Shown one piece after another: positions 9,690 to 19,293 of a DNA stretch of 64,000 bases; within the stretch, counting starts at the first letter, position 1, and every line of letters begins with the position of its first letter. This DNA is from an uncultured Synergistales bacterium (GTDB taxonomy: Bacteria > Synergistota > Synergistia > Synergistales > Aminobacteriaceae). The position numbers were made by a program, and so were the translations under genes. The notes under the pieces were generated by a model. The model did no database searches. It was not told where the DNA came from and saw only the letters and a list, made by a program, of their open reading frames with translations. The stretch spans positions 79,744 to 143,743 of the forward strand of contig CAJOMU010000001.1 of assembly GCA_905235735.1 (NCBI GenBank). The letters are read 5' to 3'.

Positions 9690-11051
9690 TTACTCATATA
9701 TTAAATATGGTTCACGCTGCTTTTTGAAAAATTCGATGTCATCTTTCCATGAACCCTTAATCTCTTGGGCTGTATTGCCATTTTCTACCATTATCCGCAA
9801 TTTATCAGAACCGCTCAGCTTATCAATCCAGTATACCCCGTTTTTATCAGGAGTTCCCCAGAAAGATTCGTCTTGCAATTTTCCTTTTACTGCGTTGTAA
9901 GCTCTTACTAAATAATCAAGATTAATTCCATCACTCAAAATTTTTTCGATTGGTGTAGTTCTTAAATCCTCTCCATAACATATTTCGTTCTCAAACGGGG
10001 GATTTTGAGCACCGCTAGTACTTTGCGGCGTAAACGAAAAATTAAATCCTTCAACATTTTCAAGATATGGACTGCCGTAAACTTCAAAAGGAAAATCTGT
10101 TCCACGTCCGACAGATACTGACGTATTTTCAAAAAAACATATCGATGCATAAAGATACACTGCCCTCATATCCCTGATATTGGGTGAAGGTCTGCGGATT
10201 AAATAGCTTTTTTTGCTGTGTGAATAATTTTTGCATGGTATCACTGTCAGATTACATGAATTTTTCCCTGCTTCTAACCAGCCCTCACCGTTGATCATTT
10301 GCGCAAGTTCTCCCCAAGTCATGCCATACACTACCGGAATTGGAAGCTGACCAACTCCGGATTTATATGAATCCTGTAAAATTCCTCCGTCAACATAAAA
10401 TCCATTGGGATTCGGTCTGTCTAAAATAATTACTTCCTTGCCGGCTGCCGCACATGCGTCCATGAGATAATACAGAGTAATATAATATGTGTAATACCTC
10501 AAACCTACATCCTGCATATCTACCACTAGTGTATCAAATTTCCCCATATCTTCCGAAGAAGGCGAATGCGTGTTATTTGCATATAGCGATAATATAGGGA
10601 TTCCTGTCTTCTCATCTACGGTATCATCTATTGTTGTCCCAGCATCTTCTGTCCCTCTAAAACCATGTTCAGGGCAAAATATTGCTGTAACATTTACATT
10701 TTTTTCAATTAGTGCGTCAAGAATATGCTCACCATAAATAATTTCGTTTCCATTTAAGTCCGTTCCGAATTGGATTAATGATTTATCAATTTCTGGATTG
10801 CCGTTCGTTATATCGGCTTTAGAACCGTCTTCTTGAAAAATCATGTCTCCGACTATGCCGGTATGATTGGAATATAAAGCAACACGCTTCCCGTTCAACA
10901 TTGGAATATACACATCAAATTGCTCATTGCCGAGCACTATGCGCCCTGACTCTGATATTGAGTTCGTGTGAGAAGACCCGCCACAGCCCGCCAAACTAAA
11001 AATCAGAGCAGCTATTACACTTAACGTGAAAAAACTATTCCTAAAATTCAT
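9690..11051 (-). CDS. NamZ-like (DUF1343) lipoprotein, probable exo-muramidase
   Basis: A 453-residue exported lipoprotein. The signal peptide ends in the lipobox SLAGC, so Cys22 is the predicted lipid anchor. The mature part is a DUF1343 domain beginning VYIPMLNGKRVALYSNHTGI and containing FCPEHGFRGTEDAGTTIDD and DMQDVGLRYYTYYITL, both hallmark segments. Characterised DUF1343 proteins (NamZ) are exo-beta-N-acetylmuramidases that release MurNAc from peptidoglycan fragments, so a cell-wall recycling role is inferred. The ATG at 11051 follows CAGGAGG. The acyltransferase gene lies 30 bases downstream. Confidence 0.88.
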   Translation of the reverse strand: MNFRNSFFTLSVIAALIFSLAGCGGSSHTNSISESGRIVLGNEQFDVYIPMLNGKRVALYSNHTGIVGDMIFQEDGSKADITNGNPEIDKSLIQFGTDLNGNEIIYGEHILDALIEKNVNVTAIFCPEHGFRGTEDAGTTIDDTVDEKTGIPILSLYANNTHSPSSEDMGKFDTLVVDMQDVGLRYYTYYITLYYLMDACAAAGKEVIILDRPNPNGFYVDGGILQDSYKSGVGQLPIPVVYGMTWGELAQMINGEGWLEAGKNSCNLTVIPCKNYSHSKKSYLIRRPSPNIRDMRAVYLYASICFFENTSVSVGRGTDFPFEVYGSPYLENVEGFNFSFTPQSTSGAQNPPFENEICYGEDLRTTPIEKILSDGINLDYLVRAYNAVKGKLQDESFWGTPDKNGVYWIDKLSGSDKLRIMVENGNTAQEIKGSWKDDIEFFKKQREPYLIYE

Positions 11052-11069
11052 GAATAAGCCTCCTGAATT

Positions 11070-11105
11070 AAAAAATTCCCCTATTATTCTAACACGCGAG
11101 AGAAG
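11070..11105. repeat. Direct repeat copy A flanking the PheC-like gene
   Basis: AAAAAATTCCCC at 11070-11081 and ACACGCGAG at 11092-11100 match the copy at 12106-12141 with the same spacing and only scattered differences. The ability to fold is weaker here than in copy B. Confidence 0.6.
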
Positions 11106-11289
11106 TGAACTGCCGCGACTTGGCGTTACTCCCGTAGCCCCTACGATAGTTATTTCTATATCGACTGCTTCCGTCTTTCATGGATACTTAGTTTTCTTGT
11201 CTATTTCTATATTGAACAGTATAATTTTTTTATAAAGTTGAGTATGGGTAAAATCAGCCAGCTTTAATTTCCTGAAAGGAAGTGTAAAA

Positions 11290-12057
11290 ATGATTATGCA
11301 AAAAGTATTGTTTTTTCTACTCTTGCTTGCTACGTCTGCTAATGCCGCAACTACATTAGAGCAAATCAAACAGCGAGGCTTCATTAAGGTGGGTACAACT
11401 GGAGACTATGCGCCGCAATCCTGGTTAAATCCTGCTACAGGCTTTTACGAAGGCTTTGATACAGAACTGACGGAAGACTTAGCAAAAAGTTTAGGCGTAG
11501 AAATCAAATACATTCCGACATCTTGGCCAAATTTAATGAATGATACGCTTGAGGAGAAATTCGATCTTGCCATTTGCGGAATAACCATTACTCAGGCTAG
11601 AAAAGAGAAAGCCCTAATGTCAATCGGATATTTAGGCAACGGAAAAACTATTCTGATTCGTCAAGAAGATACGGACAAATACAAGACGCTTGATGATATT
11701 AACAAGCCCGAAGTTAGAGTGATGGAAAATCCAGGCGGACAGAATGAAAAATTTGCACGTGAATATTTGAAAAATGCTACGCTCATAATTCACTCACCTA
11801 ATGATGAAATTCCAGAACTTATTGCTCGTGGAGAAGCTGATGTAATGATAACTGAAATTTTAGAAGCCGGTTATTATGTCAAAAAAGATTCTCGCCTGGC
11901 AGCTCCATTGATAAAATCACCTTTCAATCACGGAGAATTAGGAGTTCTCCTGCCCAAAGGCTCAGAAGATTTATTGGAGTTTGTGAATGAGTTTATATTG
12001 CAAGAGAAAGATTCAGGCAGACTTGAATTTTTATCTAAAAAATATATTTATATGTAG
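11290..12057 (+). CDS. PheC-like periplasmic protein (cyclohexadienyl dehydratase / family 3 solute-binding fold)
   Basis: A 255-residue secreted protein with signal peptide QKVLFFLLLLATSANA. The fold is a family 3 solute-binding protein, but several segments match cyclohexadienyl dehydratase PheC rather than plain amino-acid receptors: KVGTTGDYAPQSW, YEGFDTELTEDLA, NPGGQNEKFAREYL, and GEADVMITEILEAGYY, which retains the Glu at the catalytic position. PheC converts prephenate or arogenate to phenylpyruvate or phenylalanine in the periplasm. There are no permease or ATPase neighbours, which favours an enzyme over a transporter subunit. AAAGGAAG precedes the ATG. Confidence 0.78.
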   Translation: MIMQKVLFFLLLLATSANAATTLEQIKQRGFIKVGTTGDYAPQSWLNPATGFYEGFDTELTEDLAKSLGVEIKYIPTSWPNLMNDTLEEKFDLAICGITITQARKEKALMSIGYLGNGKTILIRQEDTDKYKTLDDINKPEVRVMENPGGQNEKFAREYLKNATLIIHSPNDEIPELIARGEADVMITEILEAGYYVKKDSRLAAPLIKSPFNHGELGVLLPKGSEDLLEFVNEFILQEKDSGRLEFLSKKYIYM

Positions 12058-12105
12058 CCATTTAAATTTAACGCATTGAATCGACTCTGTCTTTCCGGTT
12101 TAAAA

Positions 12106-12141
12106 AAAAAATTCCCCCGCCATTCTGACACGCGAGGGAAT
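12106..12141 (-). terminator. Terminator of the C1 protease gene; also direct repeat copy B
   Basis: Read on the minus strand, ATTCCCTCGC pairs with GCGGGGGAAT around a short loop, followed by a run of eight or more T. This is a strong intrinsic terminator placed just after the protease stop. The same sequence is repeated in decayed form at 11070-11105. Confidence 0.75.
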
Positions 12142-12159
12142 CAAAACTAAATTTCGGTA

Positions 12160-15087
12160 TTACCTGCTCCTTCTGCTTATTGTCATTAACGAAATTCCTG
12201 CAAGCATAATTAACGCCGCATTCACGCCAATATTACAGCCTGAACTGCTGCGACTTACGGTTATTTTTTTATTATCACCGTCATCATCTTCTGATGCTGA
12301 AGATGAAATTACAGGAATATAAGTCCCTTCTTCAAGATACACCGCAACATTAATATCGCCTGAAGCAGGTATTCTTGTTACAACATTTCCGTCAGCGTCA
12401 AAGAATTTATAATCCCCTGTTTCTTCGCTTAATTCAACTTCGTCTGAAGCATTATCCGGCAGCACGTGCAAAAATATTTCGTTTCCATAAACAAGTTTGG
12501 CATTATTGAACGTGTTTCTCGGAATCGCAAAGACATAATGATGTCCTTCAGTAACTGTTACTATAGGCAGTGCAATTTTAGCTGTCTGGCTTTCGGGAAT
12601 CAAATTTTTCTGCTCATCAGTTAAATCATCAAGACTTGTAGAGCCTCCCCACATTCCGGTATAAACAGGCCACGGATAATCTGACTTGTCCATACCGAGT
12701 GCAGCTTTGATTTTTTCAACGCTTTCTTCAGAATAAAGCAGTACTGATTTCTGTACCATTCCCGCAGTTTTAGGGGTTGTTCCCACAAGTCTTAATGTTA
12801 CAGAGGCTTTGAAGGTATTTACATCGCTGCTGTCAAAGAAAACTACATCATATGTTCCGTCAGGGATTGCTCCCCACAGTCCGTCAGCTTTTATAGTGCT
12901 TCCGCCGTATTTCAGCTCATCGACATCAAGATTGAATACTCCTTGTCCATTAATGCGTTCGGCATTCTCGATAAACGGCCCGTACACCGGGTATTCAACG
13001 CCGTAAATTTTATAGTTCCCGCTTGATGTTTTCCAATATTCGTCAGGCTCGTAACCGTCTTCAAATAAACTTTTATATTCTAAATTATCAATCTGAAGAA
13101 GTCCGAGTTCGTTCGGCGTGCTTGTATCTTTTGACGATACATAAATCTCTGCAATATCTTTGTTTACAAGATAAAAAGTAACTTTTTCTCCTTCATCAAA
13201 CTGATTATACCTATCTTTTACCGCGATAATCTCCCGTTTGGAAACAGGACGGTCTGACACCGAAATATTAGCTTTCGTAACCGCAGGGAAATCATTAACC
13301 GGCTTGAACATAATTAAATCTTTATCGGCCTCAACATCCGAATCTGAAGGATCGCTGTCAATCGTGAAGGCTTTTATACACGCATTCATCGGGGTCTGCT
13401 TTACTGTTCCGTGCTCCCTGAAATATGTCCAGGCACCGTCTTCCCAGTTTTCGCCGTCTTCTGAAAACCAGCTCTCAAAATCGTGAACAACAGTAAAGTT
13501 TGCATATTCTTTGAATTTAAGTTCAACGGCAACAGGGCAGAAATACTCGGAGTTCGTAATCTTTAAGACCACTGTAAAATATCCGCCTTTAGTCAAAGTT
13601 TTCTGCTCTGCAAATTTAACGGTGTGGTAGCCGGGATATTCAAAAGTGTCTGAGCCTGACAAAATTAATTGAGCAGTGTCATTATAAGGTCTTCTTACAA
13701 TCGGTCTTTCAGACTGAGTATAGATTCTCCATTCTACTATTGCGTTGCTGTCGGTCGTGTAGAACGAAATAGCTTCGAGTTTTTCACCGCTTGATTTAAC
13801 TTTGAAGGCGTTTGCAGCCCATGCGGTCTTATTATTTTCATACCCTGCTTCTTTGCAATATCCTAATGGATCATGCTCGTAAACCCTTATATTTTCGGGC
13901 ATGTCTTCAACAACATGGGCTAAAGCCACTTGGATAGGCTGCTCGTATGAAAGCCAGAAATATCCTCCATCGGGGTTGCCGCTAATTTTGTCAGCAGAAT
14001 TTGGCCAGTCTGTATCCCAGTTGTTACGGACAAGCCACGCACCGTCTGTCGAAGGCTGATGACCAGAATTGAAATTTTCTTTTGGGAAATTATCGTCCCA
14101 GCCTATTATCGCTACGGCATGATTGGCACCAACATTATCCGGCTGGTCATAATAATAAGCATGCGTTTCGAGATTGATATAGTCCCCGCTTTGATTCACC
14201 TTATAACCCATTTCGACTGCGCCGTACTGCATTATTAAACGTTTTGTCTTTGCCGGATCGGGTCTCAATGCCTGACTCGTATTTTCAATATCATCACGGG
14301 TTCCTATGTAAATACCCGGAGTTACTAGAGAACCGAAAAACGCATCTGTGAGCCTGAGCTTAGCGTCAAATTTTTTCGCGGCAATATTGGCTGTGTCAGA
14401 CACTTGGGGCAATTTGTCTGCACTGCCAGGAATTCTCATGAGTGCTAAAGCCGAAAATTCAAGATACGAAGGAAGGGCAGCTATTTTTCTCAAGGTCAGC
14501 CATTCATCCTTAGTATATCCAAGTTTGTTGAGATATTCAAAACCGAAATAAGGCATATCCGTTTCCAATACGGGGCCGTCAAGCCTTGAGAAATAAGCCA
14601 GACTCATATTAGGAAATCCGCCTTGAAAAATCGTCATTGAATTTGCCCAGATTTTTTCCTCCGTGTCAGCATCATTATCAAGAACTCTGCTCCTGTCAGC
14701 GTCATTTTTCGTAAACCAAGCCAAATGAAGCGGAGAAAGATTTATGTCCGTTGAGACGGCAAGTTCACGCGCAAGTTTAGAAACCTTTGCACGTTCGTTT
14801 GAATCAGTGTTTAGCAAGCGTGTCAAATAATTGCTTTCGACAGAACTCATAGCACCGAACGCCCAGCATGTTCCCCAAGGATTTTGATTCCTAATTGGAG
14901 GTATTCTACCGTAATCCCTTAAGTCGTAGGAGGCCGGAAGATTGGTATCATCAGCAGCAGAAATTTTTGGGGGAACGGAATTATGCTCGGTTATGAAAGC
15001 AGAACTTGAAGGCTTAATTCCTGCATAAGCCGGAATAGCCGCTGAAACAACGACTGCAATAATGAAAATGCTTTTTAAGATTTTCAA
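12160..15087 (-). CDS. Secreted papain-like (C1) cysteine protease with lectin-like domain and Synerg-CTERM anchor
   Basis: A protein of about 975 residues. The TTG at 15087 is preferred because AAAGGAG lies 11 bases before it, whereas the GTG at 15099 overlaps that site. Order: signal peptide (IFIIAVVVSAAIPAYAG); a C1A catalytic domain with the oxyanion Gln and nucleophile in NQNPWGTCWAF (Cys74), the His in NHAVAIIGWDD and the Asn in VRNNWDTDW; a lectin-like domain near EHDPLGYCKEAGY; beta-rich repeats; and a C-terminal CNIGVNAALIMLAGIS helix ending RRSR. That tail is the form of the Synerg-CTERM surface-sorting signal. It probably acts at the cell surface on proteins or peptides. Confidence 0.9.
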   Translation of the reverse strand: MKILKSIFIIAVVVSAAIPAYAGIKPSSSAFITEHNSVPPKISAADDTNLPASYDLRDYGRIPPIRNQNPWGTCWAFGAMSSVESNYLTRLLNTDSNERAKVSKLARELAVSTDINLSPLHLAWFTKNDADRSRVLDNDADTEEKIWANSMTIFQGGFPNMSLAYFSRLDGPVLETDMPYFGFEYLNKLGYTKDEWLTLRKIAALPSYLEFSALALMRIPGSADKLPQVSDTANIAAKKFDAKLRLTDAFFGSLVTPGIYIGTRDDIENTSQALRPDPAKTKRLIMQYGAVEMGYKVNQSGDYINLETHAYYYDQPDNVGANHAVAIIGWDDNFPKENFNSGHQPSTDGAWLVRNNWDTDWPNSADKISGNPDGGYFWLSYEQPIQVALAHVVEDMPENIRVYEHDPLGYCKEAGYENNKTAWAANAFKVKSSGEKLEAISFYTTDSNAIVEWRIYTQSERPIVRRPYNDTAQLILSGSDTFEYPGYHTVKFAEQKTLTKGGYFTVVLKITNSEYFCPVAVELKFKEYANFTVVHDFESWFSEDGENWEDGAWTYFREHGTVKQTPMNACIKAFTIDSDPSDSDVEADKDLIMFKPVNDFPAVTKANISVSDRPVSKREIIAVKDRYNQFDEGEKVTFYLVNKDIAEIYVSSKDTSTPNELGLLQIDNLEYKSLFEDGYEPDEYWKTSSGNYKIYGVEYPVYGPFIENAERINGQGVFNLDVDELKYGGSTIKADGLWGAIPDGTYDVVFFDSSDVNTFKASVTLRLVGTTPKTAGMVQKSVLLYSEESVEKIKAALGMDKSDYPWPVYTGMWGGSTSLDDLTDEQKNLIPESQTAKIALPIVTVTEGHHYVFAIPRNTFNNAKLVYGNEIFLHVLPDNASDEVELSEETGDYKFFDADGNVVTRIPASGDINVAVYLEEGTYIPVISSSASEDDDGDNKKITVSRSSSGCNIGVNAALIMLAGISLMTISRRSR

Positions 15088-15204
15088 ATTGAAAAACACT
15101 CCTTTACCGTAAATATTATTACAATTAAAATTTTACTATATTGCGCTTTATATTCCGATAGCAGAAGTTAGGAGTTTTACGGCGATTTTTGATAATGACG
15201 TGTG

Positions 15205-15210
15205 TATAAT
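15205..15210 (+). promoter_or_regulatory. Candidate -10 box for murJ
   Basis: TATAAT occurs 20 bases upstream of the murJ start. No good -35 hexamer at proper spacing is visible. Confidence 0.4.
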
Positions 15211-15230
15211 CTCTGCGGGGTGATTAAACT

Positions 15231-16799
15231 TTGCAGAACAATGATTCACATTCGCATTCAGAAAATCCTTCAATGGTTCGTCATGCTGTCTTCATGATGG
15301 CAGGTACTCTCACTAGCCGTGTACTTGGCCTCGCACGTGAAATTCTTGTTGCAGCATTCTTCGGAGCAACGAGAGCAATGGATGCATTCAACGTAGCATA
15401 CACACTATCGAACTTAGCGCGTCAGCTTCTCGCAGAAGGAGCTTTATCGGCGGCATTCGTTCCTGTATTCTCACAGGCACTCGAAAAGAGCAGGCAGAAA
15501 GCTCTTGAATTAGCACGAGGAACAATGACTGTGTTAATATTCGCGACATGTATCGTAGTTGCTCTTGGAATATTCGCCGCACCTGCACTCGTTAAGTTCA
15601 TGGCACCTGGATTTGATTCATCGAGTCATGAATTAGCCGTCAGTTTAACGCGATGGATGTTTCCTTTCCTGATAGTAATATCGCTTGCTGCTCTCACTAT
15701 GGGTGAATTGAATTCTCTCGGTTCATTTTTCATTCCTGCATTATCTCCGGCATTCAGCAATTTAGTTTTCATCATTACAGCTCCGTACTTTGCTTCTAAG
15801 TTCGGTGTATATGGTCTCACACTCTCAGTGTTATGCGGAGGTCTTGCACATTTCCTCACACAATGGCTTTGGGGATTCAAAATGAAAGCTGTCTTATATC
15901 CCACAAAACCGAATCTAAATGACCCTGATCTTAAACGCATAATGAAACTCTTCCTTCCATATGCAGCAGGTCTTTCACTGAATCAAGTCAATCCTGTGAT
16001 AAGCCGCATGTTAGGTTCATTCCTTCAAGAAGGAAGCATATCTGTGCTCAATTACTCGAATCGAATCCTTCAATTACCGTTGGGCTTATTCGTCATCGCA
16101 ATATCACAGGCAGTTCTTCCTCAGCTTGCACGAGCGAAAGATAACGAAGAATTCATTGAAACACTCAGACAGGCAGTAAGATTCGCATTGTTCGTAGTAG
16201 TTCCTGCATCACTGGGCGTGATTCTAATCTCAGATGAATTCGTTCATCTCGTTTTCGTTCGCGGAGAGTTCAACTCTTGGGCATGGTCTGCAACATCATC
16301 AACTCTTTCATTCAGTATGCTTGGACTTTCAGGTATGGCATGTTCAACGGTAGTCATGCGTGCACTCTATGCACTCTCAATGCCTAGTGAAGCATTCAAG
16401 GTTACATCCTTCAGTGTTGCCTCAACTGCAATCCTCTCATTGATTCTCGTGTACCCAATGAGCTATAACGGTCTCGCACTTGCACCTGGAATCGCATTCA
16501 CATTATCAGGTATGCTTGGACTGTATTATGTCCGAAGGAAGCTCGGAAGGTCTCTGAATATCATTAACTGGAAGTTGTTCGGAGATTATCTCGTCGCATT
16601 GATGGTTATTGATATTGCGATTATGCTGTACAAATTCGTATGGCCGTATAACGTTGATGCAGGGATTTGGATTCGTTCATTATGGGTTCTCGGAGTTATA
16701 GCATTAAGTGCAGTGTCATATTCAATCGTAACGTTGATGATGAAGTTTGAAGAATGGAAATTGCTTCGTCAGGCATTCGGAAAAAGTAAAGCGTTATAA
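15231..16799 (+). CDS. murJ: Lipid II flippase MurJ (MviN)
   Basis: A 522-residue inner-membrane protein with about 14 helices of the MOP exporter superfamily. It moves lipid-linked peptidoglycan precursor from the cytoplasmic to the periplasmic leaflet. Diagnostic segments are GTLTSRVLGLAREILVA at the N-terminus, ANLARQ-like SNLARQLLAEGALSAAFVP, and LFLPYAAGLSLNQVNPVISR in the middle. The TTG at 15231 is supported by GGGGTGAT; the first ATG is 14 codons later at MVRHAVFMMAG and is an alternative start. It is followed closely by the kinase gene at 16835. Confidence 0.95.
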   Translation: MQNNDSHSHSENPSMVRHAVFMMAGTLTSRVLGLAREILVAAFFGATRAMDAFNVAYTLSNLARQLLAEGALSAAFVPVFSQALEKSRQKALELARGTMTVLIFATCIVVALGIFAAPALVKFMAPGFDSSSHELAVSLTRWMFPFLIVISLAALTMGELNSLGSFFIPALSPAFSNLVFIITAPYFASKFGVYGLTLSVLCGGLAHFLTQWLWGFKMKAVLYPTKPNLNDPDLKRIMKLFLPYAAGLSLNQVNPVISRMLGSFLQEGSISVLNYSNRILQLPLGLFVIAISQAVLPQLARAKDNEEFIETLRQAVRFALFVVVPASLGVILISDEFVHLVFVRGEFNSWAWSATSSTLSFSMLGLSGMACSTVVMRALYALSMPSEAFKVTSFSVASTAILSLILVYPMSYNGLALAPGIAFTLSGMLGLYYVRRKLGRSLNIINWKLFGDYLVALMVIDIAIMLYKFVWPYNVDAGIWIRSLWVLGVIALSAVSYSIVTLMMKFEEWKLLRQAFGKSKAL

Positions 16800-16834
16800 T
16801 TAGACAGAAAATTTTTCATGGAAGGTGTTAGATT

Positions 16835-18514
16835 TTGTCATTCACAGTTTGTGTATTAACTGCGGCCAAGAAGAGAGATACATACATAGCAAGTTACATA
16901 GCAGGAGAAACACCAGTAACAGGCCATGAAGTAATGACAGAAATGATAACGAAACATGACATGCCTCAGCGAAGAGTGATTGCATGGTTCGTTAATAATT
17001 ATACGAGACCGTTAGACTGGGTTGTAGATGAAGATGCAACGGTTGAATTCATCACATCAATCTCACCGACAGGACAGAGAATATATAAACGTTCATTAGG
17101 ATTTGTTCTCATAATTGCATGTTCAAGGGTACTGGGACGTAAGGCGATAATCAGACATTCAATAGCGGACGGAAATTACTGGGAATTTGAAGACGGCCCC
17201 GTTACACAGTCAGACGTTGAGAAGATAAAGGCAGAGATGAATGAAATAATCCGTCATGATTCGGTGATAACGAGAGAGATACTCACGATAGATAAGGCAC
17301 GCAGAGTTTTTCAGAGGCAGGGCGAGAATGAAATTGCAGAATTATTCGTGAGAGCAAATCTTGATCCTGTTGAAGTGTATCGATGCGGCGACCGTTACGG
17401 ATATTTCTGCGGCGGGCCTCTTGCACCATCAACAGGAATGCTGAAGACGTTTGACCTTGTGCTTTACGAGCAGGGAATGTTACTGCGCTTCCCTGACACC
17501 GAATCACCGGAAGAAGTTCCCGAATTGAAACTTGAGCCTTCAATGGGAAAAGTATTTTTCGATTATGCACACTGGCTTCAAGTTCTCGATTTGAATTACC
17601 TGAATAAACTTCATCATAGAGTTACGGAGGGAAAGATTCAGGAATTAATTCTGATTGCGGAAGCGTTTCATTCACAGCGTCTCGGAAACATCGCGGAGGA
17701 TATTGCTGCACGTCCTGTGAAAGTCGTAACGATTGCAGGCCCGTCAGGTTCAGGCAAGACTACATTCTCTGAACGCTTGAAGGTTCAATTAATGGTATGC
17801 GGGAAGACACCTGTAACATTGCCATTGGATAATTACTTCAAGGAACGCGAAGATTCACCCAAAGATGAAACCGGCGAATACGATTATGAACGTCTTGATG
17901 CATTAGATTTAGATCTGCTCGGCGATAATCTGGCGCGCATACTTTCAGGAGAAGAAGTGATAACTCCTGTGTACAATTTCATCAAAGGGCAGAAGGAACC
18001 CGGCAAGGTCGTAAAACTGAAACCTTCTGACGTTCTCATCATGGAAGGTATTCACGGACTGAACGATAATATTCTCTCAATGATTCCTGAGTCAGGCAGA
18101 TACGGTGTATTTGTGTCGCCATTAACTGGAATATGCATTGATCCTCACAACAGGACGAGCACGAGCGACAATAGATTATTGAGGAGGATAATTCGAGATT
18201 ACAGGACGAGGGGAAAATCTGCGCAGGTAACACTCGAAGTATATCCGAAGGTTATCAGGGGAGCAAAGAAGTATATATTCCCATACAGGAGCAGAGCAAA
18301 TGCAATCTTCAATTCATCATTGCCGTATGAACTCGGTGTGCTGAAACCTTACGTTGAACCGTTACTGCATACAGTCGATGAGAATTCGAGCGTATTCAGT
18401 GAAGCATTAAGGCTCTTGAACATTCTTAGGTTTGTTCCTGCATTGAACAATGACGGAATACCGAACAATTCAGTTATTCGCGAGTTTATCGGAGGAAGCT
18501 GCCTTGATGTTTAG
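16835..18514 (+). CDS. Nucleoside (uridine) kinase-like protein with ThrRS-type N-terminal region
   Basis: A 559-residue fusion. The first part resembles the N-terminal and second additional domains of threonyl-tRNA synthetase (about residues 40-180, with RHSIADGNYWEFE), lacking the catalytic synthetase core. The C-terminal part is a phosphoribulokinase/uridine kinase fold with P-loop IAGPSGSGKTTF near residue 305 and the LDNYFKERE and YDYERLDALDLDLL segments. Proteins of this layout are annotated as uridine kinase or nucleoside kinase; the role of the first domain is unknown. The start is TTG with GGAAGGTG at 16820-16827. Confidence 0.85.
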   Translation: MSFTVCVLTAAKKRDTYIASYIAGETPVTGHEVMTEMITKHDMPQRRVIAWFVNNYTRPLDWVVDEDATVEFITSISPTGQRIYKRSLGFVLIIACSRVLGRKAIIRHSIADGNYWEFEDGPVTQSDVEKIKAEMNEIIRHDSVITREILTIDKARRVFQRQGENEIAELFVRANLDPVEVYRCGDRYGYFCGGPLAPSTGMLKTFDLVLYEQGMLLRFPDTESPEEVPELKLEPSMGKVFFDYAHWLQVLDLNYLNKLHHRVTEGKIQELILIAEAFHSQRLGNIAEDIAARPVKVVTIAGPSGSGKTTFSERLKVQLMVCGKTPVTLPLDNYFKEREDSPKDETGEYDYERLDALDLDLLGDNLARILSGEEVITPVYNFIKGQKEPGKVVKLKPSDVLIMEGIHGLNDNILSMIPESGRYGVFVSPLTGICIDPHNRTSTSDNRLLRRIIRDYRTRGKSAQVTLEVYPKVIRGAKKYIFPYRSRANAIFNSSLPYELGVLKPYVEPLLHTVDENSSVFSEALRLLNILRFVPALNNDGIPNNSVIREFIGGSCLDV

Positions 18515-18552
18515 GTTATAATATCGCAAATTTTTTATCGGAGGAAATAAAC

Positions 18553-19293
18553 ATGACAAGAAAAATTTTCATATTCGCATTAATCTTTACGCTCGCATTC
18601 TCGTCTGTGTCTTTCGCAGAGACAGGCCCAGTTCCGCCGTCAAAAGGTCAATGGGCATTAGCTCTCGAATCAAAATCACTTCTCTACTCGAAAGCCGACA
18701 GGGGATCAAGAAACCGTGAAATCGAAATGCCAGATGAATGGATACGCGTCCCCAGCGCAGTACGTGATGATGATAATTATCTCTGGTACAGCGTGAACAT
18801 TGACGGTCGTAAAGGCTGGCTTCCACAGAACGGAATACGCCTGAAAATGGGAGGAAAGAGCAAAGCAGCATCAAATCTCTACAAGACCTACGCAAAGACA
18901 CGAAGAAATATCACTAGCAGATCATCGCGTTCATGGACGAAAAGCAATGATGACGGAGTAACGATGTACACGTCAGACAACGGAGAATTCTGGGTACGTG
19001 AAAGCAAAAGAGGAGTTGAAGATGTATACTTCCATACAAGCGACCACGAGACATGTGAATTATTCTTCGGAACTGACTTAATCGGAATGTATCAGACAAA
19101 ACTGCGCTCAAAACTCGGAACTCCTACAATGCGTGAAAGTCCATACGAAGATATCAATACGAGCATTCTCTCATTTGAACTTTCAGATAGAGATATGACA
19201 CTTTCGATTACGCTTGTACGTGATGAAGGCGATGAAGAAGGCAAAGTTGAATCCGTTGCATTATATCGCGGCAGAACGGGAAGCAATGACTGA
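18553..19293 (+). CDS. Secreted protein of unknown function with SH3-like segment
   Basis: A 246-residue protein with a clear signal peptide (IFIFALIFTLAFSSVSFAE) and strong GGAGG before the ATG. After it comes a segment like a bacterial SH3 (SH3b) fold, about residues 35-100, with LYSKADRGSRNREIEMP and GRKGWLPQNGIRLK, which often bind peptidoglycan. A basic linker follows (TRRNITSRSSRSWTKS), then a compact domain with MYQTKLRSKLGTPTMRE, reminiscent of small lipoprotein folds that measure outer-membrane assembly. I do not recognise the family. The next gene starts one base after its stop. Confidence 0.6.
   Translation: MTRKIFIFALIFTLAFSSVSFAETGPVPPSKGQWALALESKSLLYSKADRGSRNREIEMPDEWIRVPSAVRDDDNYLWYSVNIDGRKGWLPQNGIRLKMGGKSKAASNLYKTYAKTRRNITSRSSRSWTKSNDDGVTMYTSDNGEFWVRESKRGVEDVYFHTSDHETCELFFGTDLIGMYQTKLRSKLGTPTMRESPYEDINTSILSFELSDRDMTLSITLVRDEGDEEGKVESVALYRGRTGSND

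Noticed and set aside
11290..12057. Amino-acid ABC transporter receptor
   Set aside because: No permease or ATPase nearby and the NPGGQNEKFA and ITEILEA segments match PheC; kept only as an alternative.
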